DNA of 64,000 bases, taken from NCBI RefSeq assembly GCF_050436995.1, contig NC_134751.1:2604001-2668000 (forward strand). Reading direction: 5' to 3'. The position numbers and the translations under genes were made by a program. The stretch is from Anticarsia gemmatalis. Its lineage: Eukaryota; Arthropoda; Insecta; Lepidoptera; Erebidae. The notes under the pieces are model-generated. The model saw nothing but the letters and a program-made list of their open reading frames with translations. It was not told the origin of the DNA and made no database searches. Below are positions 48,001 to 61,776 of the stretch, piece after piece (the stretch's first letter is position 1; each line of letters begins with the position of its first letter).

Positions 48001-51000
48001 ATCACGTGAACACAAATAGGAAGGCAATAAATTGCTGCCTACGAAGACATTGTACAAGACAAATGCGAGGTGTTGGTTTGCGGTATGCTCTAACTGGCTT
48101 GTTGAGTGGAAATACAACAGGAAACGATCTCAACACGATCTGGACACCGCTTCAGGTTAAAATAAAGTGGACTAACGGGAGAATCGGAGACTGGGACACG
48201 ATTGTGTTGGTGGCTTTTCAAACAACTTCTAACATATGACATAAGTTCTCGATCTTAAACTTGTTTGAGTTTAAGTGCAATGTTTAGTTCGTTGAGTACG
48301 ATACTGTTCAACAGTAATCTCGAAGTCTGAAATAATGAATTTCCATTTTATGCTGTTTCGATATCTAGAAATTGACAGGCTTTATTGAATTGTTTCCGAC
48401 GTTCTCCGAATGAACGGAAAAAATGGATGAACAATAAAATTTTATCATCCACTTGGCTTTATTTTTCGTTTGTGTATCGATTCTCGGTCGTGATTGGTCT
48501 CCCCCAATCATGGCGTACGCGACAAGCATATCAGCGTTCTCGTGGTAAACTAAATTTGCGCGAAATCGTATCAATTTGTCCATTTGACCGTGCTGTTCAC
48601 CGTAAGCGCTTTAGTAAATTCGAAGTTCGTTAATGAGCTTTCAATCAAGCCATATTTGTGGTAAGCGGGTTTTCGACTTTTGCAGGCTATTTTTTATTAT
48701 GATACCTGTCTATGCCTTTTAGACATGCGTACAATTAATTGGTTGAACTATTTTAGTGTTGTTAATAAATTATTCCAGTAAGTAATAAGAATAAGATATA
48801 CCTGCTTATTTCTCTCTCTTTATTGTCTATTTACGCGTAAATTACCCAACTCTTAGAATACAAAAAACATGATTTGGTGTAAATAATCACTTAAAGCTTG
48901 TCCACACCGTATTTGTATATTATTTAAATATAAAGTTACAAGTTTATTTCTTATTTAATCAAAATATATAAAGCCGTTAAACATGGTGTCCAATTTCATT
49001 ACTTCTTAACGAATATTATGTTGCTATTTCTCTTCTAGTTAATGGCCTTTCCGTATTGATTTAGTAGGGACCCTAGCGCATAAATATAGCGTCAAGATGT
49101 ATCTTTTCAATGTTATCAGAAACTCTGCGAGTACCAGGCGACCAGAACTGAACAGGAAGTTACCGTGAAGGGACCACGGGGGCTCTCTACGCTAACGGAA
49201 TATTAAACAGTCTACAACTTCTGAAGGCTTGATAACGAATTTTCTTTCGATCGTTGTTCTATCCTTCTTCAACACACGAGAAAAGAAGAGGATGGACTGT
49301 TTCAAATTGAACTCGATACAAATTACCACAGTATTGATGCACGTAGTGATACTAATGAGCGGAATTGATGTTTTGTTAATAGTATTATGGATACGTACAA
49401 AGCTAATGTAGTGTTTGTGCTTGTTACAGGTAATATTCACAAATGGAGGGCACTTGTACGCTGCAAATTGGATTTCAACACGGTTTTGTGAACGATTTCC
49501 TGCTGAAGGTTTGATTTTCATATGCGAAATTGCGAATATCGCGAGGTATTTGGGTGAACTGAAAGTGAAATGATTTACGGATTGTTCAGTTCACGCTTGA
49601 TTTCTATTCTGAACATTTTTGTTTCTAGAGCTTAATGCAGAGGTATTTTCCTTTTTGTAATATGTAGTTCTACCTATTAATCGTAAGCTTGCAAGAGATA
49701 TTATCAAACGTCAAATTAGTTCACTTATTAGTTGATGTAATGTTTTATTATGCATCATTAATTTTAAGTGTTACTGCTCCATAAATTCCCTGTCTTTTCT
49801 ATAATCTCTATTAGGAGGAGACGATCAACATAAAAACTAGTTTATTACCGCCTACAGTAAATTAAATTGACTAATTAAGTCATCATCAATTAACATTTTT
49901 GGGGTATAGGTACTATTGTCTCTCTTCGAAAGTATTTCAAATATTTATCAGGGTCCAAAAGGGTGTACATTAGAAGATGTACTCGGCACCGGGTCTAATC
50001 GCCGGAGGTCAACGGCAGCGCAGGTACCGGGACGTTTTTTGTGACCCTCCCCCCCTCACGCGGCTCCACCCGAGCCTCTACGACATTCCTGCTAACCCCA
50101 CGGCTACCGAATTGAATGTCATTCTTTTTAGGATATTGATTTACTTTCAATGAAGGGAACATTCTTGTGTTTTAAGATTAATAAAATTTATCGATTTCAC
50201 TTGATACCTTAGCGATAGCGATACCTTTCATAGATAAATCTATTATGATTTTTAGGTATATCTTATTAACTCGGGATGTAACAAAATAAATATCAGGCTC
50301 TTATAAAAATACGAAAGCCAATTAATAACTTAGTATATGCGAAAGAAAAATGCATTATACTATTAAATTATTCATTAACATTATACGGAAAAGTAAGCCT
50401 AACGGTACCTACATATTATTTAAATTATTCCAGCTTTAATCTTTCGTTTTATTGGAGGTCAGGTCTCAAGTCAGTCAATGATACTCAATTCAAATATTGA
50501 CTTCAAAGCAACAGGTTCAAACCAATTTAAGAAACCTTTAAATTGAAAAGGCTCGTTTTTTCTCGCAACACGAATTACGAAATTGCTATAACTGTAAATC
50601 AATTCGACAAATTCTGTTTGCTTTTGAATATTTATTTGCAGGATGTATTGGACGTTGGTTGATGTTTGCTTTACACTTCGTGTTTTTGAAAAATATTCAT
50701 AACCGATCGTTTGAATGTTCACGGATTTTGCGACGGTACTTTTTATATCACAGTAGCTAAACTTGCTTATTAATCTACATTGACTACATGAGCAAATACC
50801 CATTGTAATATTAACGTTGTCCTCGAGACACATAAACTATTGTAACCTATACGTATGTGCGACACTTGAAACGTAGCAAAGCTCCATACAAATAATTGTA
50901 ATTTTACTCCGCTGTGAATCTGCCCAACACGAAACGCCAGTCTCGAATCTATTGAGACGAACGAATTATAGACGAAAATAGCATTTTATTGCCGTCGAGT

Positions 51001-54000
51001 TCAATGTATTCCGAAATTTCGTAACATCCAATGATATAATTTATGCTAATACATTTAAAATCAGATTTCAATAGTGTTCGTCCGTGTAGGAATGTTTACC
51101 GAACAGACTGTAGGCGGATTTAAATATCAGAGCGTTCTCACATTGCAGTTCCTTAGTCGTCCATCACTGTGTGATATACGATGCCGAACATATTTCAAAC
51201 ATCAGCTTATTATTCCATAACACCATAACTATAATTATGGAAAATATAAATAATCTCAATCTTCCTATAAACGTGTCGCTTTCATTGTGAAGATTACACT
51301 CGATATTCGAATCGGATATTAAAAATTAATATACGGTATTACAAATTCTGACATTTTATTACTTTATAATTTTATTTATGTGTGACTTATAAACATAAAA
51401 GTAACACACCTCCTACGCAGCCGAATTGCATGACGTGATCAAATCCTGGACAGCATTTCTCTTCAAACAAAAAAAAATACATGTTTTAGAATATTGTACA
51501 TTTTCCATTAAAAGCTTAGTTGTTAGAACTATTACCATATTCAATGTCCAGTGCATTTTATGTGTAAATGCTAATTGTGGCTATTATGCGGTCGCTTAAC
51601 TGTTACTATAGTGCAATTTTTATTCATAATTATAGCGAACGCGTGCTCGGGCATTTAGTAGCCAGCCTTTGGGTGTAACACACTAAAAATTTGCACAAAA
51701 AGCTAGTTTCATTGTTGAATTCGTTGTCTGCTGTTTATTACATTGAATACAAAGCTAAATCAAGTGTTTTTGAACAAAACACCATGAGTCAAAGCATTAA
51801 AAGCCGCTTTGCCATTTGTTGCGTCACACGGCGTCACAAATCGCACCACTTGGTGTAAGGAGGTCACAAAACTAGAACTCACTATCGATAAGTTCCCACA
51901 CTGAACGGAAATAGTGCTCATTGCCGATTCACTCGCGATTACTCACGGCATCGGTCATTCATTCATAGATTTTTATCCATTGACTGTCTTTACTACCTAC
52001 AACATGTAAACAATTCAGTTCATTCTTTAATGGAAGCGAAGCGGGGCGTCTTGGACCGATTTAGTTTCATTAGTCATAGTTGTATTATTGCATCGTATAC
52101 ATTAATCCGTGTTCATTGCTTGTTAAGTAATCTTGTCGACTCAATAAATTATTTAGTCTATTTATAAATAGTAATATATTTTGCAGAACGAAATATATTT
52201 TTTGCACACACTTTTCTACTGAGTATTGGGGGTCAGGCTCTATTGATGGTAAAATAATAAATAACACGTTAAATTTTTCATATTGGCAGAAGAGGTCTAA
52301 AGTTGCATATCGAATATTTTGCATCAGTCAAGCTTGAAAATAAAATACTCTTGTGGTCTGTCCTTATGATTTTTACATCGAATTAAAACTCTCATGCCGC
52401 ATCATTGCGGTTGTACCAGACTCCATTCAGTCATTGACTGTTTTCATACATACCTAGTTACAATGATATACTAGCCCCCTGAAGTTATTTTTAACGATGT
52501 ATTGTCATTACCGATTCAGTATCGATTTCCAACCTAAAAGAACGACATTGTACCGGTCATTCATAGACTTTACTCCATTGTTGTGACTTGCAGTCCGTTG
52601 AATAAGTAACGTAATAGTTTATTTATATGCCACACTTGAATGGCGACCATTCATTACATTTTTATTGTACACTTTTCGATAAATAAACCTGTTTCGTTGT
52701 ATTAATAAAAATTACAATATCAACAATTTTAGTAGCATTATGATGAGCGAAAAATATATTCTCGGACCGTTTTCATCACCTCTCGTACCGAAATTATATC
52801 CGAAGCGTATTAATACCTATTTGATTATGGCTTCGGTCAGCACTTGTTCATCTTTACTGACTTTTGATTGCGATTTTAATAACGCCGCGAGGGGTCGATG
52901 TTTTGCAAAACATTTTAATGAAATGCTTTGGGAATTCCTGGATTAAATCAATTCATTGTATTGTATTGGGTGAGGAGGCTTTCCGCTAAGTCATTCTGAG
53001 ATGACGATAACCTTTGAGAGATCAACTTAGTCACAGTCCAAAGTTTTTATTCTGTTCTTAGTAAATCATTTTCTCTTAGGTGACTAACAAAGTACTTACT
53101 TAACACGGTTTTTTTTTTACTTCGAAATTAACGAGGACAGGAAGTGGGCTTTAATTCTTTGTGTTATGACTAAGTTGTTATATTTCCACCTGTGTGTACA
53201 TCAAGAACTTAACTAAATCTCAGCCCGTCTCACTAATCCTTATTAACTATTTGTCGTGGACTTTCGGAGTACGCCCTTGGTAATTACTTTAACATTTACG
53301 GATTATGATAAGTAAACTTTTATCTTCCAGTGAGTGAACAGAATTCTCATACCTATTATACTTTGAGGTTATTAGAATAAAAAACATCCTAATTATGACT
53401 CACGTTTGGAAAAGACGAAATAGCTAAAAAAATTTAAGAACTTCGAGCAAAGTAATCCCTCCAAGCAATTTAAGTACCATTTACCCGTACAGAAAACTGA
53501 TTTATTGAAATCGATAAGTCTTTCAACATCACACAAAAGCCGTATATTGAGTTTTATTCTATTCAAGAATCCAGGGATTGTATCAGAACGTATAAAAAGT
53601 TATAATTTCAAATGTGTGCGACGTCGGGTGTCGTGCCGTTGACCTTAGCTTTGTTTACCGTCCGCACCTACTGCTGCATTACCGACGTGTTTATCTGTAA
53701 CTGTACCCGATGAAACACTACTCTCAGCTGCATTCATATACCTTCAATGCTTTGATTCATCACTGTTCCATATATAGCATTCGATACGCCTCCGTTTGTT
53801 AGCTACCGGATAACGAAACCTCAAACTCACTGTCTGTCGAGTTCAGTAAAAGCAAATGAAGGATGAATAGCGTAACTTTTATCTCGGTGTCAAACCGTTG
53901 CATTAGGATATTACTCTCCGTCATCATGTTTATTTAATGAAAGACACCGAAAGAAAAAGGTTCTTTTGAACAAATTACACTGCAACTGTTTGCTTGATTT

Positions 54001-55110
54001 AGTAATAACAAAGTAATAATGGGTCGGCTGGCGTGCTGAGTGCTGCTGAGTCCGTGTGACGTGGCGTTTGACAAGTCACGCACTCCAAAACACAAGTTGT
54101 GTGAGAGAATCAACAACTGGGAGCAAGTGTTCCGCTACAATGGGAATGAGCATGGAATTCTAGTGGGCGTCGCGCCACCGCAGATAATTACTATCATTCT
54201 CCGATCGTTACTTGTCGCGTTTCCAATTTTCCACTACCTTAAATTTATGCCCCAAACCAGTCTAACCGTATCGGGATATTAAACTAATCACTGAAATATA
54301 TAGCCGCTAGATTGGCTCTGATGAATTGCAGTACAATTACCAATGCAGCATTTAACAGCTTTATACCTCTGTACTAATCTTAATAAGCCGGATTGCATGA
54401 ATGGAAATTGTTTGTGCAAATCTTTCTCAGTGCGTAGGATGCAAAATTAATGTAGAATTTATGTGCGGGGTTGGCTGCCGACGTTGAAAGATCCAAGAAA
54501 ATTTGAAAAGCAAGTTTCCTATTAAAGAAAGTATCAATAAAAGACTTTGAGTAGGCAGTGAGCTATAAAGCGCAGAGTTTTAAATAAAGGCTTAAATGAC
54601 TCCTACGTTAGTAATAAACCTTCAGTGGTGACTGGTACTGCGCCAGGGTCGTCATTGTAGGTCGATGCATTTGCTTGATACTAACGTCACCTTTTCTTAT
54701 GCACAGGTTGGCACAAATACTAAGATGACAGCGGATTAGAAAGTGATGGATTAGTTTAAACTACACAAAACATTTCGAAACTAAATCATTATCAACATTC
54801 TCAACTTTAAAGCTGTATAAAAATGGTTTATATTCCTGCAACAATCGACGTTTTTATAACAAAACCTTTTGTGAAGAATAGTAAAACAAAAAATTCTTTG
54901 AACTTCCTAATCTATGTCTGCATCATTTGGCATTATTATTTTACTTTTATTTGGTCTACAAAAAGTTCACAGCTGTTTTTGGTTGAAAAAAGGTGTATTT
55001 TTATGACTTGAGGCGCGGCCGTCTACTGTCAAAGACAAAGACGAAGCGGTGAGCGGCGGTAAAGTCGAGGGTTTATGGTACATGCGCCGCTCGACCTTGG
55101 TACCGAGTGC

Positions 55111-55145
55111 AACGTTATTGGATGCCTGCAACGACCAATAACGTT
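55111..55145. repeat. 11-bp perfect inverted repeat with CCAAT boxes
   Basis: AACGTTATTGG (55111-55121) and CCAATAACGTT (55135-55145) are exact inverse copies with a 13-base spacer. Each arm carries CCAAT/ATTGG. Confidence 0.6.
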
Positions 55146-55275
55146 ACCACTAAGGATATGGTCCTATTTGGCACACAGTTTGCAGCTAACCATTTGCTAG
55201 CAGTCAAACGTCTTTAGCTAATAGGTCCATATAACTAAAGGGTCGACTATTGGAAATCCACTTGGTTATAACTGG

Positions 55276-55292
55276 AACAAAGCTGCTTTGTT
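55276..55292. promoter_or_regulatory. Inverted pair of Sox-type sites
   Basis: AACAAAGC and GCTTTGTT face each other across one base. AACAAAG is the HMG-box (Sox/TCF-like) core; paired inverted cores are a known arrangement for Sox dimers. Suggestive only. Confidence 0.3.
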
Positions 55293-57865
55293 TCAGCTTT
55301 TCTTGGAACTGAGTACGTCGTTAGCCACCTCGTAACTTCTTAGTATCCATTTGATTATAACAACCTGAACAGTTTGGCACCTTGTAATTTACATTGACCC
55401 AAATGCTATATATTCGATACAAAACCGCTTACATAACACAAAAAATCCATAATAATCATAACATGCCTTAAGTTGTCATTTTCTTTATTTTGAACGACTA
55501 ACTACCGGATTTTGATAGGGGTTCCATCTCTTTATGTTAAATTATCTCTTAATCGGTTTAATGCTTTAAATACAAAATCATACCAGATAGCCAGACGGCT
55601 TTGCTTAGTATGAATGTTTCTTATACCATCCAACACGATCACCAACATTGTAGGTACGAGTAGAACGCGGTACGATTAAATTTCAGTTCAATAACTAGTA
55701 ATGTATATCTTCTAAAGGATAAAGCAAGCTGTTTATTACATTGAACTGTGTGAGCAAAATGTTGCAACTAGCAAGTCTTGGATGAGAAAAAATGCTAAGA
55801 TATTCATCAGTGATAGGACCTATTAGTATTGGTAGGAATGTTAATCGAATTCAATAAGTTTATACTGCTTGCAGGCCTACGACAACATTGTAAATTTAAT
55901 TAATTTAAAAAATGTTTTATGCTCGCAAAAAATACACTCCTCATAAGGACATGGGACTTTGACGATTTAACCAATTAAGCCATTGCAAGGCATGTTTAAT
56001 TATGCTTTTAGTTTGTTAACTTCTTTTTATACATTTTGTGAGTGAAGTTACACTGACTGATGTTTAAACATCAAATGCTGGACTAATCTGTGTCTAATCT
56101 GTCACACACCCGGTACTATCGAGTACTAGCGAGCCTTTGTTTAGCTTGAAAAAAATTGTTTCCGCGGCATACGCTAGGGGCATCAGTATTTTCATACAAA
56201 ATGTATCGATAGTTACCCAGCTGCCGATAGTCAGTACTAAATCTCTGCCTTATGTTTCAATTCGTAATGCCACAATGGATCTTATAACTCACGACTTCGG
56301 TTTTGTATGGAACTAGCTGGACAGAGACAAATTGGTCTCAAACTTTGGAATGCTATAGAAGAACTTTTATAGTATACCAATGCATAAGCTAGAACTTTGA
56401 ACGACCAACTATATCTTAAACTTTAGAGTGACCTATTCTCACGACCGCATAAGACTTAGTTCTGCATTCAAACGAACTTTGGAAGTATGCATGTCTATTT
56501 TATACTTGGAAATTATCGTACTAAACTTCGCTTGTGCCAAACTTTATTAATGTAAATAGAGTTAAAGAAACAATAACATGAAACTTACTGTTATTATAAT
56601 GTAGGTTACTTGATTTAAACACAGTATGTCTGTACGTGTAGTAAAGTGAATACTTTATGCACCAAGCCATGTCCCAGGAAGTAAAATTGCTAGCACTACT
56701 GGAAGTGACGAACACCTCAGACGAATTCGAATTGAAAATGCACGTGGATCGAATATTACGGCCCGTTGTCACAGGATATGTGTAAAGATATCGGAGTACA
56801 AAAGCAATTCTCATAAAAACAAAAAAGAACACGTTGCTAGTCGGCTATTTTGAAGTAATTGGAGCCTTTTCATATAACATTGATCCCTTGTAATGTTTAT
56901 TAAAAATTTGCAAAATATTTTAAATTATGTACTAAACATGTCTGATGTCCCTTTTCTAACCATAGGCTTAATTTTGCACCAACGAACTTACCTCTATAAT
57001 CTTATAAATAAAAATACGTGATCCGCAGTAATTGCCCGCAATACATTATACCTTACAGCTTGTACATAAAACCTCAATTTATGATATACGATACAACTAA
57101 TTGTATTGTCAGTTAAGTGTTTAACAGCTGAGTGAATTTAAATTTAATTTCGAATCTAAAGGTGCTACTTTAAAAGTTTTTTACTACGTTGTATAAGTTA
57201 TGGAATACATGTGCAGTAATACCGCTTTCTTTATAAGGACATGTCAAGTTTCATTTAAGAATATTAACACTTATTTCTTTATTATGTCTGTTAACGTATG
57301 TTCGATTTTTATAGCCGATAGCTTATTTTGTGAAACATGTTGATGTCTGCTCGTAAATCTTTACAATCAGGGATTGTGTTGCTTTAATTATGAGATCAGA
57401 TTCAATTATGTGGATACTTGAGACTTCTTCTATTCCGTTTGTAGTCGTTTCCAGGAAAACCGATTATTCCCTGTACATTAGCATTTTATTATTCGCCAAC
57501 ATTGATTTACAGCGCCCCTTACCGTCTCCACTTTCAGCGAAACGTCCTTTTGTTCCAAACGACTAAGTTTTTCTAAAGAGCTTTGTCTTGACATTTCTAT
57601 TGTTGAACATTTTGTACGACTGTAAAATAAACTGTTTGACTTTATTGCTATGCTGCTATTGTTTTGCGACGATTTAGGTAATCTATTGGGTCGTTTCATA
57701 ATTTGTTGTTTGATGCTCGGCTAGGAGGTAGACGTTGATTGGTTTGTTAAATTCACAATGATTCTTTAAACAAAAGAAGGTTTAGCTGCGGCGGACGATA
57801 AGAGGAAACAAAAGATTGTCATTACTTCAAAGTAAAGCGTAGAGCACCGTCACTAAGGCTGTGGT

Positions 57866-57903
57866 TATAAAAGCGCAGCTTTGATTCTGCTCCACCTCAG
57901 TGG
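57866..57903 (+). promoter_or_regulatory. TATA + initiator core promoter candidate inside the intron
   Basis: TATAAAAG (57866-57873) is followed by the arthropod initiator TCAGT, with its A at 57899, a spacing of 33 bases that is within the usual range. The downstream 150 bases are GC-richer than the flanks. No DPE is seen at the expected place. It could start an alternative transcript of the host gene or a separate RNA. Confidence 0.4.
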
Positions 57904-59402
57904 TCATTTAACTGGGCAATCAACTGCGTGCTTCTTCAGCGGTGCGTAGACGGCTCTCATTTTGACCGTCGGACGAATATGATTGCTTTTTGAAACAAGC
58001 GGCTGCCTGCGGGCCACAAAGCTTCTCCCTCGGCCGTGTGAACGATTTGTCCTCCTACGTGTTCTTTAGTACATAGGATTTCAAAATCCGTATCGTCGTT
58101 GCAAAATGATTAAATATTCACTTTTGCCGTGTAATATTCTGCTGGTACTTAGGAAACGACTCAACTTCAATACATTGTCACACGTTTCATTTGTCCGCTT
58201 TCCACCTTACAGTATACTTCACTCCTTTGCCGGGGGTATTAACTCGAAACGACCGGAATATTCAATTTTACTGTGAAGTTGTTAAATTTAACTTGGCGTT
58301 AATAAACGTTTCGTGAGTACAGGCAAGTGGGGGCTGAAGATAATAAAATATGTATTGCACAACTGCGACCCACAGTTCGAATAATATTTCACTCTGAATC
58401 ATTCTGTAGGTCGAAAATGTCTTAATCCTGTAAACATGAATGTACTCTGCAATTGAAATAACTTTGGACATGACAAGACTAACAACTAAATCTAACGAAG
58501 AAATACCGCAAAATTTGTATTCAAACTATTCCTATGGACTTAGAAAAGAGAGGTTTCGATAAATACTAAGACTCTCGTACGAACTGGCATAGATTCACTG
58601 CATTACAGATGAGAGAAATAATAAAAGAAAACTCAATTAGACAGTAAAATCATCGTTTTCTAAAACTATATTCTGTACTGACTAACTAGCTCATTAGAGA
58701 ATTAATGTCTCTATATATGTAGGTCTTTTTGATCTATATCAAACAGGTCTACTCTCTAAGTGAAGTCTTGCTTTCAAGTAGTCCTAATCCATCATCATTA
58801 CACGCTTAATTAAACATCAACGCAGGACATCGCTTTCTGTCGCTTAAAATAGCTTATAGTTTATTAAACTGGGAATATAAATGTCTATACAACTTTTCCT
58901 TAAGTATAAACGAGAAGGTAATCAAATATGCCTGCAAATGCATTCTCTAGTTAAATACTCATAAAAAATATAATAAATTTCCTTTCAATACGGACGTTAT
59001 CGTTGCGTCGAAAACGATAACAAAGACACACCCTTTAATATGAATATGCAACAAACATACACGTGTATTTGCGGTCTCCGCTCTACAATCTCCATGGATC
59101 CTAAAATAACCACCAATATGTAGGTGTAGCACACCTCTGCTCAACTCCTAAATAAAACACGCGTGACGTTATATTCCAAAATAAGTAAGGAAAACCGCAA
59201 ACCAAAAGATAACCCACACCATATACTGAACAAAGATAAGCAAAAACATTATTTCTAATCGCCTACATTGTTATATGAAACTGTAGTTGCTACGTACGAT
59301 ACTAACATACTACGCGTAGGTATAAAACGGTTTCAATTTACGCGACCGACATCAGCTGATTACTATGAGCGATGACGCAACACTAGTACAATTGTTCGTG
59401 CG

Positions 59403-59430
59403 CACACGATACGATATCTCGTATCGTGTG
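59403..59430. repeat. Perfect 12-bp inverted repeat, 4-base loop
   Basis: CACACGATACGA (59403-59414) and TCGTATCGTGTG (59419-59430) are exact inverse copies around TATC. It would form a very stable small hairpin or bind a dimeric protein. Confidence 0.8.
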
Positions 59431-59718
59431 TATTATACGTCACGATTTTCAACATGACATGAGATTTAAAGGAGTGCCGAGATTTATCGTAGGTGTGCGT
59501 CTTTTACGTAAATGATAAAACTATTGCACAATGTTTAGTAGTCTGGATTCTTATCATCTGTATGAGTCAGTTTTAGTAATTGTGTTTCTAATACCTTCAT
59601 TGACACAGCACTTGTTTCTTCCCATCAAGCTGAAAGAGGCAAACGATGGCATTATATAATTGGAACCATTAACAGGGTATTTATAGGGTGTTACCATTTA
59701 AACCTAATTAAAGCCTTT

Positions 59719-59738
59719 TATCTACAAGGAAACAGCAA
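59719..59738. repeat. 20-bp target-site duplication of the 5S SINE, left copy
   Basis: TATCTACAAGGAAACAGCAA is identical to 60113-60132 and defines the left insertion point. Confidence 0.9.
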
Positions 59739-60112
59739 AAGAGGAGCTCGTGGCTTAGTTTACAACAGCCGCACGGATCGATCTCTGAGGTTAAGCTACG
59801 CTTGCCGAGGTTGTTCCGTGGATGGGTGACCATCTTATACATATCGAGTTCCTCCGTGTTTCGGAAGGCACGTTAAATTGTGGGTCCCGGCTGTCATTTT
59901 CGAAGATCTTTGACAGTCGTTAACAGTAGTCAGAAGCTTGAAAGTCTGACAACCAGTCTTACCGAAGGGTATCGTGTTAATACCCAAGTAACTGGGTTGT
60001 GGAGGTCAGATAGGCAGTCGCTCCATGTAAAACACTGGTATCCAGCTGCATCCGGTGAGACTGGAAGCCGACTCCAACATAGTTTGGAACAAAGGCTAAG
60101 CGAATATATATA
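59739..60112 (+). mobile_element. 5S-rRNA-derived SINE (SINE3-like) with perfect 20-bp target duplication
   Basis: The head resembles the internal promoter half of 5S rRNA: GAGGTTAAGCTACG (about 59787-59800, A-box region) and GTGGATGGGTGACC (59818-59831, C-box region). The body then switches to a LINE-type tail well known in moths: TCGGAAGGCACGTTAAATTG, GAGGTCAGATAGGCAGTCGC, GAGACTGGAAGCCGACTCCA and CAACATAGTTTGG, ending in (AT)n. The flanking duplication of 20 bases is exact, so boundaries are firm and the insertion is probably recent. Open frames across it are not genes. It would be copied by a LINE sharing its tail. Confidence 0.88.
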
Positions 60113-60132
60113 TATCTACAAGGAAACAGCAA
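60113..60132. repeat. 20-bp target-site duplication of the 5S SINE, right copy
   Basis: This is the right copy of the duplication, directly after the (AT)n tail of the element. Confidence 0.9.
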
Positions 60133-61145
60133 CGTTTATACTTTTTGCCTTGACCCTAAATTAATGTGGCTGCAGTAATTAATATTCTCTCAACGATTTG
60201 TCAGTTACTATAAATGAAAAACAAAGACATTAGCAGTGCATACAATTACAGTACTAGTAAGTACTTCATTTGTATGCACATTAGTGTCTGTTTACCATAT
60301 TATTATCCTTCGGTTTAAGTTCAGTTTTTATACACAAATGCCTTTCGATTAACATAACTTCATCGATTGTACGAATGCACTTATTTGCAGAAACTAGTTA
60401 TTACACTAATTACGAAATTGAGAAAATATTTAGAATGTTCGACGTCGCGTCTCTCGATTGTCCAATATAATTTTATCTCTAAAATAACCAGTAATAGTAA
60501 TTCAGAACATTCCCATAACTTCATAAAAGACAAAAAAAAAACTACTCTAACGGGCATCAATCGAAGAAAATGTCGTAACATAACACACTCATCGCATCTG
60601 TCACGACAAGATTATTTTTATATACAACATAAGCCGTAAAATACTATCTAAACGATTATCCGAATCATACGACAGTCGTAAAATAAATGATCTATCTTGC
60701 ACGACATAATCGATATTTATTTATAGGTTTATCGAACAATCTACGATAAGATGTATGAAATATAAAATAATATATTAGCCTACGCGAGCTGCTACCGCCT
60801 GCGTTGTCTTATGATTTTGAGGCACTCGTCGCTAGTTCCAATTCTCGATCTGATAAGTATCAACGAAGGCAACCATTGAAGCCGTCTTTGGTAAGACTGG
60901 GCTTCAGATCGCCATTTAGTTGAACTTGTTTGAACGTTTGCGTGCATCGACTATCGACTCTGATGGTGGGTGTTAATCAGTCTATCAATAAAATACGTCT
61001 CAAAGTAAACATTAATTTGATCCGAAGACCGTCTTATTTATAGTTATTTTGTAATAAAAACATACAAACATACAATTTATGTACATAGATAATGATTAAA
61101 TTGATAAAACCAGTATCGCATAATCTAAAAAGGCTCGTTTGGGCC

Positions 61146-61179
61146 GCGTGGGATGTCGCATGGCTGTTCACACGTGTTC
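61146..61179. repeat. Old duplication, copy 1, with CACGTG E-box
   Basis: GCGTGGGATGTCGCATGG followed by CACACGTGTTC matches 61743-61776 at 28 of 34 positions. Weaker similarity continues for about 60 more bases. See the partner entry. Confidence 0.5.
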
Positions 61180-61742
61180 ACACGACGCGATTGACATGTG
61201 ACTTGTAAAACATACTCCGCCGATTCTGTTGCACGTTCATTTAGTTATACATCTCTGTTAGAACGGACCATAGAATACTAGCGCTTAGTAACGGGAAAAG
61301 AAAATATTTTGGTGGTATTTATCGGAACTCACGTATAGAGGAGAAGGCTTTGCAATGGATTGAGATAGGCTAAGAAAAATGATCATGAATTGAAAAGCAA
61401 GGAAAGTGACATGAAAATAGACTAATTGGAAATGTCGAATAAAAACTGAGGTAGCCTCTTGATTAAATAATAATTAATATATGCTAAACATTGACTTGGT
61501 ATGCGAGACAGTCACGTGTTACGCATGAATTAATTATGATAAAATACATCGTATTTTAAATTAAATTGATAGACATTATCATAATGCAAGAAAATAATAT
61601 CAACCAAACAACGCAGCGGGCAGAATAAAATGTTGGACATTATCATCTGTATAGATGTATGCAAATTATACTTCATACAAAAGTAAAGTGAATAAAAAAT
61701 GTAGTTGTATTTGATCGTGTGTTGTAAAAGGGAGGTGTCGCG

Positions 61743-61776
61743 GCGTGGGAGGACGCATGGCCGCGCACACGTGTGC
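61743..61776. repeat. Old duplication, copy 2, with CACGTG E-box
   Basis: GCGTGGGAGGACGCATGG followed by CACACGTGTGC is the partner of 61146-61179. CACGTG also occurs at about 61514, between the two copies. Either an ancient duplicated enhancer or remnants of a repeat family. Confidence 0.5.

Larger units (their letters stand above)
42575..57865. other. Intron part 5: AT-rich DNA, few repeats
   Basis: Apart from the listed duplication and dyads, this part holds no recognised gene. CpG-richer patches are at about 43880-43940 (GAGCA-rich dyads), 45090-45140, 47040-47100, 49980-50110 and 55010-55110. TATCGATA occurs near 51883 and 56204. A 120-codon minus-strand frame at 50471-50833 shows no domain. 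Confidence 0.4.

Noticed and set aside
50471..50833. 120-codon minus-strand frame as a gene
   Set aside because: No recognisable domain or splice context; a frame of this length is expected occasionally in 52 kb of sequence.
59760..59840. A 5S rRNA gene
   Set aside because: Only the promoter-bearing part resembles 5S, with many changes, and it is fused to a LINE-type tail with target duplications.
59880..60164. 94-codon plus-strand frame as a gene
   Set aside because: It falls within and just past the 5S-derived SINE.
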